Shown here piece by piece: positions 40,487 to 48,101 of a DNA stretch of 51,013 bases; within the stretch, counting starts at the first letter, position 1; every line of letters begins with the position of its first letter. This DNA comes from an uncultured Alteromonadaceae bacterium (lineage in GTDB: Bacteria; Pseudomonadota; Gammaproteobacteria; Pseudomonadales; Halieaceae). The notes beneath the pieces were generated by a model. It saw only the letters and a program-made list of their open reading frames with translations, was not told the DNA's origin and made no database searches. The DNA lies in contig CAJYAI010000014.1 in NCBI GenBank assembly GCA_913064725.1, positions 1 to 51,013 of the forward strand, written 5' to 3'. Made by a program: the position numbers and the translations under genes.

Positions 40487-41962
40487 ATGGCTCAGGCTTT
40501 ACTGCACCGCAATGAAGGAGCGTTATTGCTGCTCGTGTGCGGGTTAGTAATAGGTCGTTTCGCGGCAGTGTCGATCCTCGATTTAGCGCTCTTTTACGAT
40601 GAGGCCTACTACCATTTTTGGTCACAGGACTTCGCTTTTGGGTACTACTCGAAGCCGCCTGTTGTGGCGTGGCTTATCGCGCTGACGACAACGCTCGCCG
40701 GACATGTCAGTGAGTGGTCCGTTCGGATTGCAGCTCCAACAATGTATGGCTTGACCGGTTTTATTGTTTATCTGATTGGCCAGCAACTGATGGACAGGCG
40801 TGTTGGCGTGGTGGCTATGGTCGTCTTTTTGTCGACGCCCCTAGTGACGTTTAACAGTCTATTTATTACTACGGATGCGCCGTTATTGTTCTTCTGGGCT
40901 TTGACTGCCTACATTTATTTAATCGCTCTGGAAAAGAACCGCATGAGTTTGTGGGTGTTGTGCGGTGTTCTTGGTGGGGTCGGACTCCTGTCAAAATACA
41001 CGATGGGCTTGTTAGCCATCGGGCTCTTGGCGCATCTCTCGCTGTGTTACAGAGACCGACTCAAAACGCCGGGACCTTGGTTGGCTGCGGTGTCTGCCTT
41101 TGCTGTCTTTTCGACCAATCTTGCTTGGAATTACCGACACGACTTCATTAGTTTTCAGCACACCAGCGAGATATCCCAACTTTCAGGTTCTTTATTCCAT
41201 CCTGATCAGTTTCTCGAGTTTTTTTTAGGCCAGTTTCTGGTGTTTGGCCCTGTAGTCATGTGGCTATTCTTAATCGTCTTAATGCGACGACATTATTCGC
41301 AAGCAGAAAAACTTTTGCTGGCGATCACGCTACCCTTACTACTTCTTATCGGGACACAAGCGCTCTTGTCGCGGGCACATGTTAACTGGGCGGCGCCAGT
41401 TTACATAGGCGCAAGTATTTGGGTGGCGAGTTACATAGAAGTAAACGCAAGACGAGTGCTTTTACTATGGGCGCTTGGGCTTAATCTTGCCATTGCCGGA
41501 ACGTTTTATGCCTACCCCTCAATTCAGCAGCTAGTAGGCATTGAAGCAACAAAATCTAATACACCTTTTAAGCGTGTCAGTGGCTGGCGAGAGCTATTTC
41601 AGAAAGTTGAGCAAGTGTCAGCGCATGAAGACGCCATCTGGATCAGTGATTCAAGAAAACTGCTGTCATACGCGCACTTTTATTTAAGTGATTTTGAGAG
41701 TGGGCGGAGGCTCACCGTTGCCAGTTTCAATCCGAGCGGTGAAATTTCTAATCACTTCGACCTGCTCTTTTCGATTCCGCGGGCTGCTGATGCGAATGCG
41801 GATTACATATTCCTATCTGAAGACCCTCGAGAGTTGGAAGGTTGTTTTGAAACAGTCCTCTTAGCTGAGCGTGTCACACATGATGTCTTCCCCACGCTTA
41901 CTCGAGAGTTGTTCATTTATCAATTATCAGGATTTAAAGGTTATGAATATTGCAGTGATTAA
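40487..41962 (+). CDS. GT39/ArnT-like membrane glycosyltransferase 2
   Basis: The protein has 491 residues. It has the same fold as the enzyme at 37983 but a different loop: F-Y-D-E-A-Y-Y-H-F-W-S and F-G-Y-Y-S-K-P-P-V-V-A-W-L, the form found in PMT_2-type transferases such as the rhizobial RgtA-D group. T-T-D-A-P-L-L-F-F-W and L-L-S-K-Y-T are further family motifs. About ten helices precede a 130-residue periplasmic C-terminus. It starts 7 bp after the PAP2 gene. A second transferase implies either a second acceptor position or a second sugar. Confidence 0.91.
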   Translation: MAQALLHRNEGALLLLVCGLVIGRFAAVSILDLALFYDEAYYHFWSQDFAFGYYSKPPVVAWLIALTTTLAGHVSEWSVRIAAPTMYGLTGFIVYLIGQQLMDRRVGVVAMVVFLSTPLVTFNSLFITTDAPLLFFWALTAYIYLIALEKNRMSLWVLCGVLGGVGLLSKYTMGLLAIGLLAHLSLCYRDRLKTPGPWLAAVSAFAVFSTNLAWNYRHDFISFQHTSEISQLSGSLFHPDQFLEFFLGQFLVFGPVVMWLFLIVLMRRHYSQAEKLLLAITLPLLLLIGTQALLSRAHVNWAAPVYIGASIWVASYIEVNARRVLLLWALGLNLAIAGTFYAYPSIQQLVGIEATKSNTPFKRVSGWRELFQKVEQVSAHEDAIWISDSRKLLSYAHFYLSDFESGRRLTVASFNPSGEISNHFDLLFSIPRAADANADYIFLSEDPRELEGCFETVLLAERVTHDVFPTLTRELFIYQLSGFKGYEYCSD

Positions 41963-42641
41963 GCCCTTGCATACCGCGATACGAAAAGACGTTTTGGCCT
42001 GCGTGGTTACCGGACTGGTGTTTTTCGCATTGCCGGAGATAGATATCTGGGTGAGTAAACAGTTTTATGATGGAGGTGTCTTTTACCTTCGTGAAAATAC
42101 GCTCGTTACGACGATCTACCATATTTTTGCGAAGATTCATTTTGCATATCTTCTCGTTTTTCTTTTCGCCCTCGCAGTCCTGAGTATTGTTAAGAATGAG
42201 GCGGGTGCAAAGTGGCGAAAGCGCTTACGTTTCTTACTTTTGGTGCTCCTGCTCGTTCCCGGTCTTATTGTGAATGTAGGATTGAAAGACAATTCATTTG
42301 GACGCCCCAGACCTGTGCACATCGAGCAGTTCGGTGGTCAAGCTGAATTTACCCCCGCTTTTGTTTACTCAGGCGAATGCGCGAAGAACTGTTCTTTTGT
42401 AAGTGGCCACGCCGCTATCGCCACCTTTGTCATTGCCTTTGCTTGGATGTTTGGTAGTCGCCGTCTATTTCTCGCTGGGCTCTTTGCGGGTTTGGCGGTG
42501 GGTATGGTGCGAATATTTCAGGGGGGGCACTTCCTCAGTGACGTTATCTTTAGCCTGTGGGTAGTGTATTTCGGGACGCTTCTGTTGGCACATCAGTATC
42601 GTTTTAGCATGTCATGTAAAAATGAGGGTCCGATAACCTAA
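41943..42641 (+). CDS. PAP2-family membrane phosphatase 2 (LpxE-like candidate)
   Basis: The protein has 232 residues. ATG 41943 follows AAAGG and overlaps the GT39 stop by 20 bp; longer frames from 41871 lie inside the GT39 gene. Motifs: K-D-N-S-F-G-R-P-R-P, S-F-V-S-G-H-A-A-I-A-T and R-I-F-Q-G-G-H-F-L-S-D-V. The K-x6-R-P form with E-C-A-K-N-C in the loop resembles lipid A 1-phosphatases of the LpxE type, but PAP2 subfamilies are hard to separate by eye. It is the last gene of the cluster; repeat copy D begins right after it. Confidence 0.9.
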   Translation: MNIAVIKPLHTAIRKDVLACVVTGLVFFALPEIDIWVSKQFYDGGVFYLRENTLVTTIYHIFAKIHFAYLLVFLFALAVLSIVKNEAGAKWRKRLRFLLLVLLLVPGLIVNVGLKDNSFGRPRPVHIEQFGGQAEFTPAFVYSGECAKNCSFVSGHAAIATFVIAFAWMFGSRRLFLAGLFAGLAVGMVRIFQGGHFLSDVIFSLWVVYFGTLLLAHQYRFSMSCKNEGPIT

Positions 42642-42649
42642 CTGCTTTC

Positions 42650-42835
42650 TATCTTTGGTACGACCAGCCAGATTGTCTTCAATCGCTATTGCCGCGGGCG
42701 ATTTCACCCTGCGGGAGTCTCCGCGTTGCGCCGGCGGACTAAAACGCTCCTGAAGTCGCGTTTTTCGAACTGCGACCTCTACCATGTCAAGGCTCACAGA
42801 GCTCGCCACAACACGTTAGGACATGTCGCAGACTA
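42650..42835 (-). repeat. Dispersed tRNA-Val-derived repeat with inserted element, copy D
   Basis: Minus strand: GTCCTAACGTGTTGTGG, GAGCTCTGTGAGC (a shortened D-arm GCTC-TGT-GAGC), CTTGACATGGTAG, GAGGTCGCAGTTCGAA, the insert of about 90 bp (42675-42764), then ATCTGGCTGGTCGTACCA. The inner hairpin has diverged (CAATCGCTATTGCCGCGGGCGATTT) but the insertion point is the same as in copies B and C. No protein gene is supported here. Confidence 0.8.
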
Positions 42836-42872
42836 GCATCGCAAGCTGCCCTGTAGCCTTAATTGTTACTAC

Positions 42873-44471
42873 TCATATTTTATACTTCTGGCGCAATATC
42901 TTGGTCAGATCAAGCCCAATCGCCGTTGCGAATGAGCTTACTAACTGATCTACCGACATCTCTGGTTCTGTATGTCCAAACACTAGTCTGTCTGGCCTCA
43001 GAAGTACGCTTTCACCACTGGTTAATTCTGCAGGATATTTACCTTGCAGCAGTTCAATCTCGTCAAGATCAATAACTTTGATGCTCAATGCCTCGACTAG
43101 AGCCCGGCTATTTTCGTTCAAGGCAACTGAGCCCTGTGTAATCAAGCCCGCCTGTGTACCCAGGAGTTCGTCGAACCGTTGCTCTTTGCCTGTCGTATCA
43201 CGAACCACCGGTTGGGCTAGCAAGTAACCTGTCGCCCCCTGGTTAGAAACCTGCTCAACAAGCACGACCCCTGAGCGAATGGGCGGCTGCTCTCTGCCTT
43301 GGCCATAGCCAGATGAGCGCGATGTTTGCTGCATTTCTGGGGGTGCTTCGCCGACGCGCTCGGCCGCCTCGGTTGCCGCCATGTGCTGCATTAGGTGGCC
43401 CATGTCTACTGCCCAAGACACTAGATCATGGGCATGGGCATCACGTTCTGTTTGGTAGGTATCCAGCAGTGATTGTGTGCACGCGCCCTTTAGCACTAAG
43501 GGCAACTTCCAGGCCAGATTGATCACGTCGCGCATGCCTGAATTCATGCCTTGCCCCAAGAAGGGTGGTGTTTGATGGGCGGCGTCGCCAGCAAGAAAGA
43601 CGCGCCCCCGCTGCCAACTATCGGCGATAGCCGCGTGAAATTGATACACGGCAGTGCGACGAAGTTTGTAGGTATCACGCGGTGTCCAGCTATCCAAAAG
43701 CGCATGTATGGTGTCAGTCTCGAGCATCTGTTCCGCGCTTTCACCTGGGTTTAGCTGGAACTCCCAACGGCGGTAGGGGTCCTTGGTGGCGACATGGGTG
43801 TGAATTCGGTCAGGATCACAGACCTGCAGCACTTCATTGGGCAGATTGTGTGTTTTCAGCATTTCCACATCGACAACCAGCCAATCTTGATCATAGCCAA
43901 GGTCCCGCAATCCAACACCCAGTGCTTTGCGCGTTGGACTGTTTGCCCCGTCACAGGCAACGAGATATTTGGCAGTCAATGAAACGCTTTTGCCGATGCC
44001 TGAGGCATTAAGTGTGACCTGGGTTGGACTGTTGAAAAACTCGGTAACTTCATAGCCTACATAGTGAGAGACATTGGCATGAGACAGTGCTTGGGTGCGC
44101 AGGAAGCTCTCCAGTTCTGGCTGGTCAAACATATTGGCAGACTGCCAGCCACTGCTGCCTACAGCCACAGCATTGCCGCCGAACAACCACTCCCGTTTAG
44201 AGTTCGCGAAGCCCGCCCGTTCGTTGGCGCGAATGGGCTGCATCATTTGATTCACCGTTTCTGCTAACCCTATTGGCTGCAACGCGCGGATGATTTCGCC
44301 ATCTAAATTAACCGCCCTCGGCAGGGTATACACTTGTACTTCTTTTTCGACCGCAACAACCTTAAGGCCTGCTTCGGCGAACAAAATGGCCGCCAAGCAT
44401 CCCACCGGTCCTAAGCCGACGATGGCAACATCAAAAGGACGGCTCAAGCCGTTGTGTGCTTCTGTGGTCAT
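42873..44471 (-). CDS. FAD-dependent aromatic hydroxylase, MhpA-like
   Basis: The protein has 532 residues. The N-terminal FAD fold has V-A-I-V-G-L-G-P-V-G at 15-24. The D-G-A-N-S-P-T-R segment and F-L-A-G-D-A-A-H-Q-T-P-P-F-L-G-Q-G-M-N-S-G bind the cofactor as in p-hydroxybenzoate-hydroxylase-type enzymes. Length and motifs fit 3-(3-hydroxyphenyl)propionate hydroxylase and resorcinol-hydroxylase relatives, which put an OH next to a phenolic OH using NAD(P)H and O2. Its start overlaps the stop of the hydrolase gene upstream by 4 bases. The product would be a catechol for the extradiol dioxygenase encoded divergently at 46081. Substrate not determined. Confidence 0.92.
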   Translation of the reverse strand: MTTEAHNGLSRPFDVAIVGLGPVGCLAAILFAEAGLKVVAVEKEVQVYTLPRAVNLDGEIIRALQPIGLAETVNQMMQPIRANERAGFANSKREWLFGGNAVAVGSSGWQSANMFDQPELESFLRTQALSHANVSHYVGYEVTEFFNSPTQVTLNASGIGKSVSLTAKYLVACDGANSPTRKALGVGLRDLGYDQDWLVVDVEMLKTHNLPNEVLQVCDPDRIHTHVATKDPYRRWEFQLNPGESAEQMLETDTIHALLDSWTPRDTYKLRRTAVYQFHAAIADSWQRGRVFLAGDAAHQTPPFLGQGMNSGMRDVINLAWKLPLVLKGACTQSLLDTYQTERDAHAHDLVSWAVDMGHLMQHMAATEAAERVGEAPPEMQQTSRSSGYGQGREQPPIRSGVVLVEQVSNQGATGYLLAQPVVRDTTGKEQRFDELLGTQAGLITQGSVALNENSRALVEALSIKVIDLDEIELLQGKYPAELTSGESVLLRPDRLVFGHTEPEMSVDQLVSSFATAIGLDLTKILRQKYKI

Positions 44472-45343
44472 CGAATAGCGGCGGTATCTGGTTCCGCAAT
44501 CACCTCGTTCTCAATAAAACCAAGGCCCTCAATTTCGACTTTCACCGTGTCGCCGATTTGCAGCGTCGCTTGTGGCTGCATCGCTGCGCCCACGCCGCTT
44601 GGTGTGCCAGTCGCAATTATATCGCCGGGTTCCAGGGTGAATGCGGTGCTCAAAAACTCAATAATGTCGTAACAGTTGAATATTAAGTCGTCGGTATTGG
44701 TCTCTTGCCGCAGCTCACCGTTGACGAAGGTTCTGAGCATGAGGTGATGAGGGTCAACTTCATCTGCGGTGACGATGGCCGGCCCGAACGGGTTATGCGT
44801 ATCCCAAGATTTACCCATAGTGAACTGTGGTGGAGTTGCGAGAAACTGCCATTCGCGAACACTGACATCGTTCAACACGCAGAAGCCTGCGATGACTTTG
44901 CTGGCGTCATCCTTGCTAACTCGCCGGCACCGTTTGCCGATAACTATGCCTAACTCACCCTCGTAATCGAGCATCTTGGTTTCTTGAGGCGAGTGAATCG
45001 GTGCATAAGGCCCGTTGGCCGAGGTTGCCTGCTTAGTAAAGACCACTGGATATTTGGGGATGTCCATATTGCTTTCTTTGGCGTGGGCCTGGTAATTCAG
45101 GCCGATGGCAAGAATCTTTGGCGGCCGTCGTATGGGGGCTTCGATTACTACGTCAGCAGCAGCAAAATGTGTTGCGGCATCAGCGTGCTTCGCGGCTTCC
45201 TGCAGGGCTGTATCGCCTGCCTCAAGCAGGGTCAGCATATCGTCAGGCAACGCCGGAGCTGTCTGAGATAAATCAACGATTTGCTCGCCCTGTAGCAGTC
45301 CAATTCGGGTTCGTGAAGATTCGGTAAAGGTAATCAGCTTCAT
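44468..45343 (-). CDS. Fumarylacetoacetase-family hydrolase
   Basis: The protein has 291 residues with the standard FAH fold: I-L-A-I-G-L-N-Y-Q-A-H-A-K-E, then D-Y-E-G-E-L-G-I-V-I-G-K (metal ligands), F-C-V-L-N-D-V-S-V-R-E-W-Q, T-M-G-K-S-W-D-T-H-N-P-F-G-P and I-I-A-T-G-T-P-S-G-V-G. Family members hydrolyse C-C bonds in diketo acids or decarboxylate and isomerise ring-cleavage products. Here it would act on the product of the extradiol dioxygenase. It overlaps the TetR stop and the hydroxylase start by 4 bases each, so the three genes form one minus-strand operon. Confidence 0.93.
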   Translation of the reverse strand: MKLITFTESSRTRIGLLQGEQIVDLSQTAPALPDDMLTLLEAGDTALQEAAKHADAATHFAAADVVIEAPIRRPPKILAIGLNYQAHAKESNMDIPKYPVVFTKQATSANGPYAPIHSPQETKMLDYEGELGIVIGKRCRRVSKDDASKVIAGFCVLNDVSVREWQFLATPPQFTMGKSWDTHNPFGPAIVTADEVDPHHLMLRTFVNGELRQETNTDDLIFNCYDIIEFLSTAFTLEPGDIIATGTPSGVGAAMQPQATLQIGDTVKVEIEGLGFIENEVIAEPDTAAIR

Positions 45344-45996
45344 AGTGGTTTCTCTGGCGGAGTAAATAAATTGGCGACTGCATCCGCGTGCGCCTCGACC
45401 CTTTGCGGGTCTAGCGGGTTTTGGCCAGACAATGCCTCGGCTTCAGAAGCGTTCGAGAACATCAGCGTCGCAGCACCCGTTAGAATGTAATAAAAGTGAT
45501 GTGCATCCATTTTCGGCGCAGCGCCGAGGTCCTTAGCTCGATTAAACACGCGACATACTTGTTGGTACCACGGTCTTACTGATCGCTCCAACAACCACTG
45601 CAAACGCCAGTCGTTGTGCATGCCTTCTTGAATCATCAAGCGGTTGAGCTCCGGATGTTTGGCGCAAAAAGTAACGTAGGCGTGCACAAAAAAACGCAGT
45701 TTCAAGTGGTCGTCTATCTGCTTGATATTCTTTAACGCTCCGCCAAGATCCTGCTCGGTAATCGACATCATATGGTCTGCAGCAGCCTGCCAGAGCGCCT
45801 GTTTAGAGCCATAGTGATGATTGATCAAGCCGCGCTTAACGCCTGCGGCGGTCTCTATACTGCGCGTTGAAGCGGCATCGTAGCCTCTAGTGGAGAATGC
45901 GAGAAGGGCCGCATGCACCAGCTTTTTTTTCGTGGCCTGGGCATCGCGAAGTTTGTTTACGCAGTTGGCTGTGGGCGTGCGCCGGGCAGAATTCAC
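45340..45996 (-). CDS. TetR-family regulator of the aromatic/aryl-sulfate cluster
   Basis: The protein has 218 residues. It starts at GTG 45996 behind AGGGA. The N-terminal HTH is typical (L-L-A-F-S-T-R-G-Y-D-A-A-S-T-R-S-I-E-T-A-A-G-V-K-R-G-L-I-N-H-H-Y split over residues 32-62), with the usual Y-G-S-K-Q-A-L-W after it. The ligand domain has M-I-Q-E-G-M-H-N-D. It is the first gene of its operon and shares a divergent promoter with the dioxygenase gene; the palindrome at 46045-46062 between them is the obvious operator. The likely ligand is an aromatic intermediate. Confidence 0.92.
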   Translation of the reverse strand: MNSARRTPTANCVNKLRDAQATKKKLVHAALLAFSTRGYDAASTRSIETAAGVKRGLINHHYGSKQALWQAAADHMMSITEQDLGGALKNIKQIDDHLKLRFFVHAYVTFCAKHPELNRLMIQEGMHNDWRLQWLLERSVRPWYQQVCRVFNRAKDLGAAPKMDAHHFYYILTGAATLMFSNASEAEALSGQNPLDPQRVEAHADAVANLFTPPEKPL

Positions 45997-46044
45997 ATGG
46001 GTCCCTAGAATGAACTTGTGTAGTGTTTAGCTATTTTATATATT

Positions 46045-46062
46045 ACTTGTCAATTGGCAAGT
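46045..46062. promoter_or_regulatory. TetR-type operator candidate in the divergent promoter
   Basis: ACTTGTCAATTGGCAAGT is an 18-bp palindrome with one mismatch, midway between the TetR and dioxygenase starts and 19 bp before the dioxygenase ATG. An identical 16-bp core occurs at 49634-49649, upstream of the sulfatase gene. Confidence 0.65.
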
Positions 46063-46080
46063 TAAACAGTAAGGGAGCCC

Positions 46081-47004
46081 ATGCCGAACATCAAAGACAT
46101 TCTATATGTCAGATTTCGTGTCACCGACCTACAGGCGCAAAAACAGTTTTTGGAGGATTTTGGCTTCCAAACGAAGCTAGACGGCGATCTGTTGATGGCT
46201 CGGGGTACCGATGACACCCCATACATCTATCTTGCTCAAGAGGCTGTTGAGCCGGGTTTTGTTTGTGTCGGCTTTGCTGCAGAGTCGGCAGATGCGTTGC
46301 GGGAAATCGCTGCCATCGACCAAGTGCCGGTAGAGGCTAATCCGCTGGAGGGAGGCGGGCTGATTGCTCGTCTTACCGACCCCAACGGCTTCTCTGTAGA
46401 TGTGGTGGCCGATATCTCGGCTGCGCCGTCGCTTACCGTGGCCGGACGCTCAGGCCTCAACAGTGGTAATGAGAAGCAGCGCTTGGGCGAACGGGTGGCT
46501 TTCGCAGACCCTGAGTGTTCGATCAAGCGTCTTGGTCACGTGGTGCTGATGGTGAACAACTTTCAGGAAACCTTTGAGTGGTATCAATGCCGTCTGGGGT
46601 TGCTGATTTCCGATGAAATTGTCATGGAAAAAGAAGGCGAAGAGCACACCTTGGGAGCGTTCACGCGCTGCAACCGAGGGGAAGAATTCGTTGACCACCA
46701 CACACTATTTTTCATTGACGCGGGGCATGCAGACTTCAATCATGCCGCCTTCGAAGTGGCCAATTGGGATGTACTAATGCGGGGTCACTATGAGCTGAAA
46801 AAAGCGGGTCACCAGCATTCTTTCGGTGTGGGCAAGCACATACTAGGTAGCCAAACCTTTGATTATTGGAAAGATCCAAACGGTTTTATGCTCGAGCATT
46901 TCACCGATGGCGATCTCTTTAATGAGTCCTTTGGTTCGCATAAGCGCAGCCCTGCGGATTTGCTCGGCACTCACTGGGGGCCAGAGGGTATGCCCGGGCA
47001 ATAA
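46081..47004 (+). CDS. Extradiol ring-cleavage dioxygenase (VOC superfamily, type I)
   Basis: The protein has 307 residues. ATG 46081 follows AAGGGAG. It has two VOC modules of about 140 residues. The C-terminal one holds the metal ligands His153 (L-G-H-V-V-L), His221 (F-N-H-A-A-F-E) and Glu272 (M-L-E-H-F-T-D-G). Their spacing is close to that of BphC-type 2,3-dihydroxybiphenyl dioxygenases. It cleaves a catechol next to the two hydroxyls using Fe(II) and O2 in the cytoplasm. The GST gene starts soon after its stop, and the regulator, hydrolase and hydroxylase are divergent. A decayed copy of its first 22 codons and its promoter lies at 49620-49735. Confidence 0.93.
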   Translation: MPNIKDILYVRFRVTDLQAQKQFLEDFGFQTKLDGDLLMARGTDDTPYIYLAQEAVEPGFVCVGFAAESADALREIAAIDQVPVEANPLEGGGLIARLTDPNGFSVDVVADISAAPSLTVAGRSGLNSGNEKQRLGERVAFADPECSIKRLGHVVLMVNNFQETFEWYQCRLGLLISDEIVMEKEGEEHTLGAFTRCNRGEEFVDHHTLFFIDAGHADFNHAAFEVANWDVLMRGHYELKKAGHQHSFGVGKHILGSQTFDYWKDPNGFMLEHFTDGDLFNESFGSHKRSPADLLGTHWGPEGMPGQ

Positions 47005-47061
47005 GTGAGTGGTAAACCGGCGGTTGCACGCAGCCAGTCAAACTCAGGAGTACGAAGCACC

Positions 47062-48063
47062 ATGACAATCTTGTTTGGTCTGATTTTGGTCGGTATCACG
47101 TTGGCAATAGTTTTAATGCTTCGAGAGCGCTCGATGCGACAAACCCGGGTGGTTCCTCCGGGTTTGCAGTCTGATATCAGTCTGCCTTTTGAGGCTGAGT
47201 GGACGCTTTACCACAATCCGTTTTCGCTATGCTCCAAGAAGATCCGCGTCTGTTTAGCGGAGTATGGCGTGGTTTTTGACAGTATTGCGATAGATCTCAT
47301 TGAAACCGGTAGTTATCAGAACATCAGTCGGGAATTTCTCAAGGTGAATCCCGGAGCCACTGTACCGGTGCTCTTGCATAACGGGCATCCGATTTACGAA
47401 TCACACGAGCAGCTAAATTATGTTGCCGCAAAGGTTGATGTAACCGGCCTGTTGGTGCCAGACAGCACAGAGCAACGACAAGTGATGGATGCATGGGTGC
47501 ATAAAACCTCCCTAATTGGCGACGATCCCATCGAGTCGCCAGAAGCAACGGCCGGCAACGCGGTTCCCGGTCTCACTATCCCAATCTTTGCTTCCATGGT
47601 GGCAAAAATCCCGGTGTTGAATATTTTTGAGGGGCTGTTGTTCCATCGTATTAAGCAGCGGGCGTTCTTCTTTCTGATGATGAGACTTGTTGGATTGCCA
47701 AAAACGCTGACCCTGAAGCCCGTAATCCATATCGTTAACCGAGCATCCGAGGCGATGGCCGCACATCTGGATGATCTTGAGCAGCAACTTGTTAGCAGCC
47801 AAGGGCCGTGGATTTGCGGCCAACAGTTCAGTCTTGCCGATGTGGGCATGATGGTGGTTTTTGATCGTCTGAGAGAGGGAGACTGGCTAACTCTACTGGT
47901 AAAGGACCGGCCGGTCCTGGATGCTTACTGGAGCGCCCTGCAGCAGCGGCAAAGCTATCGCGAGGGCTGTCTAGAGCACGAACACCCCGCTGTCGTTCAG
48001 GCGACCAAGGAACTTATGAGTCTTAAACAACTGCAGCGATGGCCTTCGGATATTCCTCAGTGA
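47062..48063 (+). CDS. Membrane-anchored glutathione S-transferase-like protein
   Basis: The protein has 333 residues from ATG 47062, which has GGAG 11 bases upstream. GTG 47005, directly after the dioxygenase stop, would add 19 residues. A single membrane helix (M-T-I-L-F-G-L-I-L-V-G-I-T-L-A-I-V-L-M-L) is followed by a GST N-terminal thioredoxin fold (L-Y-H-N-P-F-S-L-C-S-K-K-I-R, V-P-V-L, Y-E-S). The helical C-terminal domain (W-I-C-G-Q-Q-F-S-L-A-D-V) carries an insertion of about 90 residues. In ring-cleavage pathways GSTs act as maleylpyruvate-type isomerases or conjugate reactive intermediates. The anchor is unusual for such enzymes. It is convergent with the sulfatase gene, 38 bp apart. 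Confidence 0.87.
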   Translation: MTILFGLILVGITLAIVLMLRERSMRQTRVVPPGLQSDISLPFEAEWTLYHNPFSLCSKKIRVCLAEYGVVFDSIAIDLIETGSYQNISREFLKVNPGATVPVLLHNGHPIYESHEQLNYVAAKVDVTGLLVPDSTEQRQVMDAWVHKTSLIGDDPIESPEATAGNAVPGLTIPIFASMVAKIPVLNIFEGLLFHRIKQRAFFFLMMRLVGLPKTLTLKPVIHIVNRASEAMAAHLDDLEQQLVSSQGPWICGQQFSLADVGMMVVFDRLREGDWLTLLVKDRPVLDAYWSALQQRQSYREGCLEHEHPAVVQATKELMSLKQLQRWPSDIPQ

Positions 48064-48101
48064 GGCTCAGCCGGCCAGATTGCTTGTATCGTTGCGATCG
48101 T

